From Desulfosarcina widdelii (lineage in GTDB: Bacteria; Desulfobacterota; Desulfobacteria; Desulfobacterales; Desulfosarcinaceae), in the NCBI RefSeq assembly GCF_009688965.1, contig NZ_AP021875.1, forward strand, positions 6,138,001-6,202,000: a stretch of 64,000 nt of DNA. The letters are read 5' to 3'. Under the pieces are notes generated by a model. The model did no database searches, was not told where the DNA came from, and saw nothing but the letters and a program-made list of their open reading frames with translations. Shown here one piece after another: positions 1 to 7,100 of this stretch (positions are counted from its first letter, which is position 1; every line of letters starts with the position of its first letter). The translations under genes and the position numbers were made by a program.

Positions 1-501
1 AGCCAGCGCGGCTTGGTTGGCCACTGCGGTCAAGAGATTGATTTCGGTCTTGGAAAAGGTGTGCGGGGTCGCCGTGAAACAGTTGAGCACCCCAATGATC
101 CGCTCGTCTTTCAGTTGGAGGGGGACGCCCACCATGGAAACCAGTTTCAGCTTGCGGGCCATCTCCTTTTCCTTGAACCGTTTGCTGCGGAGTACGTTTT
201 TGATGGTAATGGGCCGTTTGTGGGTCACCACATATCCGACGACACCTTCATTTAAATTCAAGGCGCGGTCCTTGACGTATTCCGGATCGATGGATTGCGT
301 TGCTTTCAGTTTGATTTTGGGAGGCTTTTCGTTTTCATCGACGAGCCACAGGGAACAGATCTCTACTTCGGTGACCTTGGCCGTGACCATGACAATGAGT
401 TTGAGCAGATCTTCTAGAAACAGGTCCGACGCGATGGCCCGACTGATATCCGTCAATGCCTTGATGTAGCCGTCGTAGGTGTGCCGGTCGCCTTTTTCCA
501 T
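1..501 (-). CDS. GAF-domain protein (C-terminus outside window)
   Basis: The reverse strand is open from an ATG at 501 down to base 1, giving 167 codons with no stop, so the C-terminus lies outside the window. The visible part reads as one GAF domain: an N-terminal helix with ISRAIASDLFLEDLLKLIV, then EICSLWLVDE, LNEGVVGYVVTHKRPI, SMVGVPLQLKDERIIGVLNC and a closing LLTAVANQAAL helix. GAF domains bind small ligands or act as dimerisation modules in sensor kinases, cyclases and phosphatases. The output domain, if any, is not visible, so the role is unknown. No strong Shine-Dalgarno precedes the ATG. An in-frame TTG lies five codons upstream. Confidence 0.8.
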   Translation of the reverse strand, partial: MEKGDRHTYDGYIKALTDISRAIASDLFLEDLLKLIVMVTAKVTEVEICSLWLVDENEKPPKIKLKATQSIDPEYVKDRALNLNEGVVGYVVTHKRPITIKNVLRSKRFKEKEMARKLKLVSMVGVPLQLKDERIIGVLNCFTATPHTFSKTEINLLTAVANQAALA

Positions 502-575
502 GTCCGGATGGTACAATGGAGAAGTTCACATTTCAATGCTTTGTTTGGCGGCGCAACCGGGTGGGTGGTTTATTA

Positions 576-603
576 TTGACATTTAGCATAACTAAAATAA
601 TAT
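576..603 (+). promoter_or_regulatory. sigma-70 type promoter of the amidotransferase gene
   Basis: TTGACA at 576-581 and TAATAT at 598-603 are separated by 16 bases in an AT-rich stretch, 52 bases before the start codon at 655. Confidence 0.5.
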
Positions 604-654
604 CAATAAAATCACTTCAACGAATACGATTTGCAATCCCGACGAGGAGGTTCC

Positions 655-1782
655 ATGTGCCGGTTGCTCGCCATCACGAGTCGCGACCCCGTTTCTCCGG
701 AAAGGGCTATTGCCGGTCTTGCCGCCATGCGCGAGGGCTATGACGGATCGGGTGTCGGCATGCTTTTGCGGGACATCGGTGGCCCGCTCGCCAACATGAA
801 AAATATTCCGGTGCTGTCGGGCATCTTTTCTTCGGCGGGGCTCAAGCGGTTGGACCGTTTCATGATGGCCAGGGGGTTCACCACCAAGTACAAGATCACC
901 TTCAAGACCAACGGCCGCCGGCCGGCCGGCGTACCCAAGCGGGATGTTTACCTGGTGAGAGCCTACGACTATCCGACGGAATGGGAGGAAACCCCGGAAA
1001 ACGAATTGTTGCAGCGCCTGATGCCGATCCGACTGGAATTGAAAGAGATGGGCGAAGCGGAAAAAGACATGGCCGTTTTTTCATTCTGGCCGGATACGAT
1101 CATGATCAAAGAGGTCGGCGATCCAGTGGCGGTGGCCGACTATCTCCAACTGGACCGCAAGGACCTGACGGCGCGTCTGATAATGCTTCAGGGCAGGCAG
1201 AACACCAATCACGAAATCGACCTTTACGCCTGTCACCCCTTTTTTCTGGAGGGGTATTCGACCATGACCAACGGAGAGAATACCGCTTTTATCCAGAATC
1301 GAGAATTTCTTCTTTCCAGGAAGTTTGCGGGATACAGGGGGTATGTATCCGATTCGGAAGTGTTTACCCACAGCCTTCACTACTTCGTCGATTACCTGGG
1401 GCTGGATCTGGCCTGCTACAAGCATGGCATAACGCCTTTGACCGATGAGGCCCTGCGAAGCCATCCGGACGCCGCTTTTCTCACCCATCTGAAATATGCC
1501 TGCCGGAACCTTATCATCGACGGCCCGAATTGCGTGATCGGCTGCCTGCCGGACATGACGCTTTTTATGGTTCAGGACCGCAAAAAGCTGCGGCCCGGCG
1601 TCATCGGAGGCGACAACGGGACCTTCGTGTTTGCATCCGAAATGTGTGGCCTCGATGCCGTCATCCCCCAACGGAATAAAACCTTCGATTTGCAGCCCAT
1701 GCATCTGGACACCGCCATCGTTCGCCCGGACCGCAGCGCGGTGGAGTTGGTCAGGCAGACGGATGCTGTGTTGGCCAATTGA
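655..1782 (+). CDS. class II glutamine amidotransferase domain protein
   Basis: 375 residues. The start ATG at 655 is set by the GAGGAGG Shine-Dalgarno at 644-650 and by the requirement of class II amidotransferases for Cys directly after Met. The protein begins MCRLLAITSRDP, so Cys2 becomes the N-terminal nucleophile after methionine removal. The first part resembles the stand-alone amidotransferase subunit of archaeal-type glutamate synthases and GlxB-like proteins, which release ammonia from glutamine. No glutamate synthase or other synthetase subunit is adjacent, so the acceptor is unknown. The gene is monocistronic: the neighbours on both sides are on the other strand, and a MITE-like repeat follows the stop. 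Confidence 0.8.
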   Translation: MCRLLAITSRDPVSPERAIAGLAAMREGYDGSGVGMLLRDIGGPLANMKNIPVLSGIFSSAGLKRLDRFMMARGFTTKYKITFKTNGRRPAGVPKRDVYLVRAYDYPTEWEETPENELLQRLMPIRLELKEMGEAEKDMAVFSFWPDTIMIKEVGDPVAVADYLQLDRKDLTARLIMLQGRQNTNHEIDLYACHPFFLEGYSTMTNGENTAFIQNREFLLSRKFAGYRGYVSDSEVFTHSLHYFVDYLGLDLACYKHGITPLTDEALRSHPDAAFLTHLKYACRNLIIDGPNCVIGCLPDMTLFMVQDRKKLRPGVIGGDNGTFVFASEMCGLDAVIPQRNKTFDLQPMHLDTAIVRPDRSAVELVRQTDAVLAN

Positions 1783-1786
1783 GTCG

Positions 1787-1951
1787 GTGAGGGCTCAAAA
1801 ACGGCATCTTTCGGCCCAGGTCGGCGTTCTCGCTCGGCCAAAATCCTCAACGTAACGCTGCTACGCCTGCGGTTTCGACCTCGCTGCGGCTTTAGCCTGA
1901 CGCAGATCCCGCCCCGCGGGGAACCAAAATTTACCATTTCTGAGTCCTCAC
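1787..1951. repeat. MITE-like element with terminal inverted repeats
   Basis: The 165-bp space between the amidotransferase and the reductase begins GTGAGGGCTCAAAAACGG. Its other end, read on the minus strand, is GTGAGGACTCAGAAATGG. This gives 18-bp imperfect terminal inverted repeats with 4 mismatches. The right end (AAATTTACCATTTCTGAG) resembles the right ends of the elements at 44462 and 48459, so this may be a diverged member of that family. No coding capacity was seen. Confidence 0.55.
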
Positions 1952-1991
1952 AGTGCGCGCCGGCAGTCTTTCCTATTTTTTTAGTTTGTAT

Positions 1992-3125
1992 TTAGGGTGC
2001 GATTCCCAATTCGTCTGCATTGACGATACTGGGGATCGCCCGCGGGGATTGGTCGCCGAGAAAAGGCAAAATATCCGGCTTTCCCCAGAGCGGATCGCCG
2101 CGCAGCAGGCCGGCAACATTGCAGGCCGCCAGGATGGCCATGCCTTCGCGGGTCCAACGGGTCGCCGAGGCGATATGCGGGACGACAATCACATTGTCCA
2201 ATTGGTCCAGACCGGCGGCCATGGCCGGTTCATGTTCGAAGACGTCCAGGCCGACGCGAAAATCCGGATGATTCCGGCAATGGTCCACAAGGGCGGCTTC
2301 GTCGATGACCGGACCGCGGCTGGTATTGATCAGGATGGCGTCGGTCTTTATCAAAGCGAGGGCGTGGGCATCGATGAGATGGTGCGTACTGTCATCCAAA
2401 ACGGTGTGGATGCTCACGCAGTCTGCCGCTTTCAGCAGGGCTTCCAGATCTACTGCTCGCCGGCAGGTTACCGGCGGCAATCCCCGGGCATCACGGAATT
2501 TGCTGAAATCGGATACAAAATTTTCCAATTCGGAGTTGTCGCTCAAATCATAATAGACCACTGACATGCCATGCCCCTGAACCATCATGCAGGCATAGGC
2601 GGTGCCGATTCTGCCTGCCCCGATGATGCCCAGGGTTTTGCCATTGAGCAAATTGCCCAGAAAAAGATCGGGAAGCCAGCCGGCGTAGCAGCCCGCCCGC
2701 ATGAAGCGCTCGGCCTCGCCCAGGCGTCGGGCCGCTGCGAAGGTGAGCGCGACGGCCATTTCCGCCGTAGTTTCTGTCAGCACGCCCGGCGTGTTGCCCA
2801 CCGGAATGTCCGCCCGGGTGGCTGCTTCCAGATCGACGTTGTTATAGCCGACCGCATAGTTGCTGTAAGCGGTGCCTCCTGCAGCCTTGAGCGCCGTGAA
2901 AAGCGTTTCTCCCCAGGTCTCGGTGAGCTGGCCGATGGCCCCATGGCAGCGATTGCCCATGGCGGCCCGGATGGTCTCGATATCCAATACCGATTTCTCC
3001 TGACAAACATCCACCCGGCAATCGGCGGCGGCGAGAATATCGATCCATCGGCTTCCGGGCAGCGTTTTGGTGACGATGACGCGGTATTTGCCGTTGGGGT
3101 TGTGGGTGTGCCATGATTGGTTCAT
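1992..3125 (-). CDS. NADH-dependent hydroxypyruvate/glyoxylate reductase (plant HPR1-like)
   Basis: 377 residues, a D-isomer-specific 2-hydroxyacid dehydrogenase. The Rossmann motif GIIGAGRIG lies near residue 165. The catalytic Arg is in INTSRGPVIDE, the Glu in GLDVFEHEP and the His in PHIASATRW. Known role of the family: reduction of hydroxypyruvate to D-glycerate and of glyoxylate to glycolate. The chain follows plant peroxisomal HPR1 almost end to end from memory: NPNGKYRV at the N-terminus, VIGQLTE-type, SNYAVGYNNVD, GNTPGVLTETTAE and a C-terminal PSIVNADELG. This is closer than to most bacterial SerA/GhrA/GhrB forms. It is a single gene; rsmE lies upstream on the same strand with 144 bases between them. 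Confidence 0.88.
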   Translation of the reverse strand: MNQSWHTHNPNGKYRVIVTKTLPGSRWIDILAAADCRVDVCQEKSVLDIETIRAAMGNRCHGAIGQLTETWGETLFTALKAAGGTAYSNYAVGYNNVDLEAATRADIPVGNTPGVLTETTAEMAVALTFAAARRLGEAERFMRAGCYAGWLPDLFLGNLLNGKTLGIIGAGRIGTAYACMMVQGHGMSVVYYDLSDNSELENFVSDFSKFRDARGLPPVTCRRAVDLEALLKAADCVSIHTVLDDSTHHLIDAHALALIKTDAILINTSRGPVIDEAALVDHCRNHPDFRVGLDVFEHEPAMAAGLDQLDNVIVVPHIASATRWTREGMAILAACNVAGLLRGDPLWGKPDILPFLGDQSPRAIPSIVNADELGIAP

Positions 3126-3269
3126 GGTTTGTCGTTCCTTGTTCTTCGTTTCGGTTTGATTGGCAGTGATCGGTGATCAGTGAACGGTGATCGGTGAGGC
3201 GGAAAGCCATGTCAGCAATTCCCCAATTCCTGAATTCCTAAATCTTTCAATGCCAATTCCGTTTTCCGT

Positions 3270-4052
3270 TCACTGTTCACTTGCATCACCCATATCACCG
3301 AATCGGTATTGTAAAACCGTAAAAGCCGCCAAAGCAGCGGTTTCCGCCCGCAAGATGCGCGGTCCCAATCCGCAAATGAGAAAGCCGCGTTCTCTGGCCA
3401 TCCGCACCTCGTCTGCGGAAAAACCGCCTTCCGGCCCCACCACCGCCAGGATCGATAGGGGAGAGGGCAGGGACTGCGAAGGTAGCTTTACCGCCAGCGG
3501 TTCTCCCTCCCAGAAGAAAATTTTTAGATCGAAGCCGTCCGACGCATTGAGAACCTCCGTCAGGGAGTCGGCCGGCTCGATGGTCGGAATGCGACCACGG
3601 CGGCATTGCTTGCCGGCCTCTATGGCTTTTTTGCGCCAGCGGTCCAGCCGTTTTTCCAGGCCCCTGGCTTTGGGGCGAGAGACCGAGCGGGCCGCGTAGA
3701 ACGGCCGCCAGCAATGGATGCCCAATTCCGTTAAAGGGCGGATCAGGTCGTCCATTTTGTTCTCCTTGAGAAATCCCTGGGCCAAGGTGATGCGGGTAGG
3801 GGATTCGGTGGTCAGCGGGTAGGACTCGACAATAGTGAACCGGACACGGTCCAAGTTTGCCGATACAATCTGTGCCCGGTAGCCATTGCCCGTGTCGTCG
3901 AAAAGTTCGACTTCATCGCCGTCTGAAAGGCGCAGCACCCGACAGATGTGGCCGGCCTCGGAGCCGGTGATCTCCGTGCAGGCCGTATCCACCATTTCCG
4001 GTGGGATGAAAAAACGCCTCAAAATTTTATGGTTGCTGTTTTTGTGCGGCAT
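3270..4052 (-). CDS. rsmE: 16S rRNA (uracil1498-N3)-methyltransferase RsmE
   Basis: 260 residues, the usual size for RsmE. It methylates N3 of U1498 in 16S rRNA of the 30S subunit with SAM as donor. An N-terminal PUA-like RNA-binding part begins RRFFIPPEMV. The C-terminal SPOUT (trefoil-knot) methyltransferase part carries the signatures AVVGPEGGFSADEV and GLGPRILRAETAALAA. The start at 4052 gives an extra MPHKNSNHKIL before the conserved RRFF; a later start would also be compatible with the family. Confidence 0.95.
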   Translation of the reverse strand: MPHKNSNHKILRRFFIPPEMVDTACTEITGSEAGHICRVLRLSDGDEVELFDDTGNGYRAQIVSANLDRVRFTIVESYPLTTESPTRITLAQGFLKENKMDDLIRPLTELGIHCWRPFYAARSVSRPKARGLEKRLDRWRKKAIEAGKQCRRGRIPTIEPADSLTEVLNASDGFDLKIFFWEGEPLAVKLPSQSLPSPLSILAVVGPEGGFSADEVRMARERGFLICGLGPRILRAETAALAAFTVLQYRFGDMGDASEQ

Positions 4053-4081
4053 GCCTACCTGTTTTCACCAAAGCGGCTCAC

Positions 4082-4144
4082 CTGTCAAGGTGATTATGGC
4101 AGCCTTGACAGGGCATCGTCGCGATGTATATGTATGATGTATAT
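4082..4144 (+). promoter_or_regulatory. promoter and operator of the toxin-antitoxin pair
   Basis: A perfect 9-bp inverted repeat (CTGTCAAGG at 4082-4090, CCTTGACAG at 4103-4111) overlaps a -35 TTGACA at 4105-4110. Eighteen bases further is TATGTA (4129-4134) as -10. Two direct copies of GATGTATAT (4123-4131 and 4136-4144) straddle the -10. Ribbon-helix-helix antitoxins commonly bind such tandem sites, so autoregulation is the likely use (inference). Confidence 0.5.
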
Positions 4145-4161
4145 ATGAAAGGAGACGGGAT

Positions 4162-4392
4162 ATGACTCGAACCCAAATCTACCTTACGGATAAACAGCGT
4201 GCAGAATTGGCGATGATCGCAAAGCAATTTGGGAAAAAACAAAGTGAAATCATTCGTGAAGCGATTGATCGTTTCATCGATCAGACCGGGCAAAGCAGGA
4301 AGGAAACGGCCTTGAGGGAAGCTGCCGGAATCTGGAAAGATCGAAAAGACCTTCCCGATTTCAGGGCGATACGATCCGAATGGGACAGGTAA
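4162..4392 (+). CDS. ribbon-helix-helix antitoxin (VapB-like)
   Basis: 76 residues. The N-terminus TRTQIYLTDKQRAELAMIAK is a classic CopG/RHH beta-strand plus helix, followed by KKQSEIIREAIDRFIDQT, so DNA binding at the N-terminus is expected. The C-terminal tail (REAAGIWKDRKDLPDFRAIRSEWDR) is the type that wraps the toxin. GGAG at 4151-4154 is a good ribosome-binding site. The stop TAA shares one base with the downstream toxin ATG (TAATG), which means translational coupling. Confidence 0.85.
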   Translation: MTRTQIYLTDKQRAELAMIAKQFGKKQSEIIREAIDRFIDQTGQSRKETALREAAGIWKDRKDLPDFRAIRSEWDR

Positions 4393-4781
4393 TGGGGATG
4401 CAGGATTCAATCCTTGTAGACACCGATGTACTGATCGATTTTTTACGCGGCGATAACAAGGCCGTTGCGTTTATTGAGAATTTTTCTTCTCGAATCATTC
4501 TTTCATCCATTGTCGTCGCCGAATTGTACGCCGGCGTAAAGGGCAGCCAGGAACTCGCAGTCCTTGAAAATTTTCTGTCTCTTTTTCGTATTGTTCCTGT
4601 AACGGCTGGGATTGCCAAAAAAGGCGGACTTTATAAACGCGATTTTGGCAAATCACATGGCGTTGGAATTGCAGACGCGATCCTGGCCGCGACAGCCGAC
4701 ATGGAGAAAGCCAGATTAAAAACGCTGAATGTAAAGCACTACCCAATGATCAAGGGCTTGCAACCCGCCTATAAAAAGTAA
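4392..4781 (+). CDS. vapC: PIN-domain ribonuclease toxin (VapC family)
   Basis: 129 residues from the ATG at 4392; an in-frame ATG at 4380 inside the antitoxin would add four residues. PIN-domain acidic residues are visible: ILVDTDVLIDFLRG at the start (two Asp), the Glu of SSIVVAELYAG, and the Asp of VGIADAILAATA near the C-terminus. VapC toxins cut tRNA or rRNA when not bound by the partner antitoxin, which here is the RHH protein directly upstream and translationally coupled. Confidence 0.88.
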   Translation: MGMQDSILVDTDVLIDFLRGDNKAVAFIENFSSRIILSSIVVAELYAGVKGSQELAVLENFLSLFRIVPVTAGIAKKGGLYKRDFGKSHGVGIADAILAATADMEKARLKTLNVKHYPMIKGLQPAYKK

Positions 4782-4792
4782 CGGACCTTAAC

Positions 4793-5434
4793 ATGTTGAT
4801 TTATGCTGCCGCCGACCTTCACGGGCGTCCGGAACGCCTCGCTGCCATTGAAACCCACGTTGCCACCCAACGGCCGGACCTGCTGGTTCTGGCCGGCGAC
4901 CTTTCCCGCCGCATGCGACCCGATGAAGTGGCCGGGTCGCTTAGCCGTCTTTCATTGCCGACTTTTTTTATTCGGGGGAACAGCGACAGCCGGCGGCTGG
5001 AGGCCTCCCTTGGCCGGCCCCCCCGACTGCAAAACCTGCACGCCACGCGCAAGATCGTCAACGAAGTCGGTTTCGTGGGTGTCGGCGGAACCTTGCCACT
5101 GCCGTTTCACTCCCGCCTGGGACTTGCTGAAAGTGCCCTTGTGGCCCGGCTTTCCGATCTGCTGCAGCCCGGCGACGTCCTGGTGGCCCATCCGCCGCCT
5201 TACGGTGTCCGGGACAGGGTGCTGGGCCGGTTCCATGCCGGCAGCCGGGCCGTGAAACGGCTGGTGGAGCGCCGTGCGCCGGCACTGGTGATTTGCGGCC
5301 ATATCCATGAACAAGCCGGTATTGAAACCCTCGGGAAAACCGTGGTGGTCAATTGTGCCATGGGCCGGTCCTGCAACGGGGTTTTAATCCGTTATGACGG
5401 CGAATCGGTGCCGGAGTGTGCCATCCTGCCGTGA
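4793..5434 (+). CDS. calcineurin-like metallophosphoesterase
   Basis: 213 residues. Metal-binding motifs appear in the family order: AADLHG (D-x-H), LVLAGDLS (GD), IRGNSDS (GN-x-D), DVLVAHPPP (H) and ICGHIHEQ (GHxH). The small size and lack of signal peptide or membrane segment point to a cytosolic YfcE/MJ0936-like phosphodiesterase, with unknown substrate. It starts 11 bases after the toxin stop and could be co-transcribed with it. Confidence 0.85.
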   Translation: MLIYAAADLHGRPERLAAIETHVATQRPDLLVLAGDLSRRMRPDEVAGSLSRLSLPTFFIRGNSDSRRLEASLGRPPRLQNLHATRKIVNEVGFVGVGGTLPLPFHSRLGLAESALVARLSDLLQPGDVLVAHPPPYGVRDRVLGRFHAGSRAVKRLVERRAPALVICGHIHEQAGIETLGKTVVVNCAMGRSCNGVLIRYDGESVPECAILP

Positions 5435-5439
5435 AATCA

Positions 5440-5500
5440 TTGACTTATCGACGAATCGAAAATAAAAATTCTGCAATAATACTTTTTTGGCCTAAAAAAG
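5440..5500 (+). promoter_or_regulatory. sigma-70 promoter and palindrome before the CARF activator
   Basis: TTGACT at 5440-5445, a 17-base spacer and TAAAAA at 5463-5468 form a plausible housekeeping promoter. Just downstream, CTTTTTT and AAAAAAG (5482-5488 and 5494-5500) flank GGCCT as an inverted repeat. It is positioned for autoregulation by the downstream activator (inference). Confidence 0.4.
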
Positions 5501-5552
5501 GTATCAATGTTGATCGCATCCATTTAAACAAAACACCAGCCACTATGCGTTC

Positions 5553-7052
5553 ATGAAACAAATCTTGATATGCTGGATCGGTCTGACGGACGTCAGAGCC
5601 GCCAAGGAAGAAAAGCAGGCCGGGGTGGGCCCCATCGTTCAGGCCCTGGCAGCAAGGGCGTTTGATGAAATCTGGCTGATCAACGATTTGGTGGATAAAG
5701 ATGCCGGACTTTACCTGGCCTGGCTTGAAAAACAAACAGAAGTGCCCGTTGTCACCCGGCGGGAGAAACTGACCAGTCCTACTAATTTCAGGGAAATTTA
5801 TGAAGCCGCTGTCCGTTGCATAGAGACCGTGCAGGCTCGGCACGGAAAAGATGTATCGCTGACCTATCATATCAGCCCGGGCACGTCCCACATGGCGGCG
5901 GTCTGGGTAATTTTGGCAAAAACGCGCTTCCCGGCCGAACTGATCGAGTCGTCAACCCAGGCAGGTGTTAACACCGTCTCCTTTCCCTTTGACATATCCG
6001 CCGAATTCATTCCCGACCTTTTAAAACCATTGGACCGGCGGCTGGTCGAACTCAGCGAAGGGCTGCCACCTGAAGCGCCTGAATTTGCGCAAATCCTTTA
6101 TAAAAGCACGGTGATGAAACGGCTTATCACCAAAGCCCGCCATGTGGCGCCGCGATCCGTTCCGGTATTGATCGAAGGTGAATCTGGAACCGGTAAGGAA
6201 CTGTTGGCCCGGGCTATTCATCGTGCAAGCCCCCGCAAAGGCGGTTTTATTGCGGTCAATTGTGGGGCCATTCCTTCTGAACTGGTCGAAGCCGAACTGT
6301 TCGGCCATGTTAAAGGGGCCTTTACCGGTGCCGAAAAAGAGCGCCGGGGCGTATTCGAAGCGGCCGACGGCGGCACCCTGTTCCTAGATGAACTGGGAGA
6401 CCTTCCACTATCCGTGCAGGTCAAGTTCCTGCGGGCACTCCAGGAAAATGAAATTGTCCGTGTTGGCTCCACAAAGCCAATCCAGGTGGATGTTCGGCTC
6501 ATCGCTGCCACACACAAGGATCTGATCGCCGAAACGACTGCCGGCAGATTCCGTTCCGATCTGTTTTACCGGCTGGCGGTAGCAGTGTTGAAAATTCCAC
6601 CCCTGCGGGAGCGTAAAGGGGATATCGGCTTTTTGATCGGCCGGCTCCTTGAGCAAGTCAATCTTGAAAGCGCCAACGAACCCGGTTATAAAGATAAAAA
6701 AATTTCTCCGGACGCAAAAAATTTTCTATTGCAACATTCCTGGCCGGGAAACGTCCGGGAACTCTTGAACACACTACGGCGGGCCGCCATCTGGACCACT
6801 GGCCGGACCATTACCCGCCTGGATGCCGAGGAGGCATTGATTCCTCTGGCTTCGGCCGGAAGTTCCGGCGTATTGAATCAGCCGTTGGGCGACGGCTTCA
6901 ATCTCACCGACACAATTTCCGGCGTTGCACGACATTATATCGAACGTGCGCTTCAGGAATCCGGCGGAAAAAAGAGAAAAGCGGCTGAATTAATAGGATT
7001 TTCAAATTATCAGACCTTGACCAACTGGATGAAGAGACATGGCGTGGAATAA
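5553..7052 (+). CDS. RtcR-like CARF domain / sigma-54 AAA+ transcription activator
   Basis: 499 residues in three parts. Residues 1-155 form a CARF-like Rossmann domain: YHISPGTSHMAAVWVILA at 105-122 followed by RFPAELIESS lines up with HITTGTHVAQICWFLLA...LPARLIQSS of E. coli RtcR (from memory). Residues 180-430 are a sigma-54 AAA+ domain with Walker A GESGTGKE (209-216), the sigma-54-contacting GAFTGA loop (255-260), Walker B LFLDE (276-280) and SWPGNVREL. The last 45 residues are a Fis-type helix-turn-helix (KRKAAELIGFSNYQTLTNWM). Known for the family: CARF domains bind nucleotide second messengers or, in RtcR, RNA ends. No rtcA/rtcB lies nearby; the neighbours are restriction-modification and CBASS genes. 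It probably activates the sigma-54 promoters at 7057 and 15849 (inference). Confidence 0.88.
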   Translation: MKQILICWIGLTDVRAAKEEKQAGVGPIVQALAARAFDEIWLINDLVDKDAGLYLAWLEKQTEVPVVTRREKLTSPTNFREIYEAAVRCIETVQARHGKDVSLTYHISPGTSHMAAVWVILAKTRFPAELIESSTQAGVNTVSFPFDISAEFIPDLLKPLDRRLVELSEGLPPEAPEFAQILYKSTVMKRLITKARHVAPRSVPVLIEGESGTGKELLARAIHRASPRKGGFIAVNCGAIPSELVEAELFGHVKGAFTGAEKERRGVFEAADGGTLFLDELGDLPLSVQVKFLRALQENEIVRVGSTKPIQVDVRLIAATHKDLIAETTAGRFRSDLFYRLAVAVLKIPPLRERKGDIGFLIGRLLEQVNLESANEPGYKDKKISPDAKNFLLQHSWPGNVRELLNTLRRAAIWTTGRTITRLDAEEALIPLASAGSSGVLNQPLGDGFNLTDTISGVARHYIERALQESGGKKRKAAELIGFSNYQTLTNWMKRHGVE

Positions 7053-7056
7053 AAAA

Positions 7057-7072
7057 CGGCATCAACGTTGCT
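7057..7072 (+). promoter_or_regulatory. candidate sigma-54 (-24/-12) promoter of the hsd operon
   Basis: CGGCAT-N5-TTGCT: GG at 7058-7059 and GC at 7070-7071 have exactly ten bases between them. The -12 box TTGC is perfect; the -24 box differs from TGGCAC at two positions. It lies right after the stop of the CARF/sigma-54 activator. Transcription would begin near 7083, before the ATG at 7101. Confidence 0.5.
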
Positions 7073-7100
7073 TTATACCCTGGTCATGGGGACAATCCTG

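Noticed and set aside
5553..7052. RtcR of an RNA-repair operon
   Set aside because: No rtcA or rtcB is adjacent. The neighbours are restriction-modification and CBASS genes, so the activator has probably been recruited to defence.
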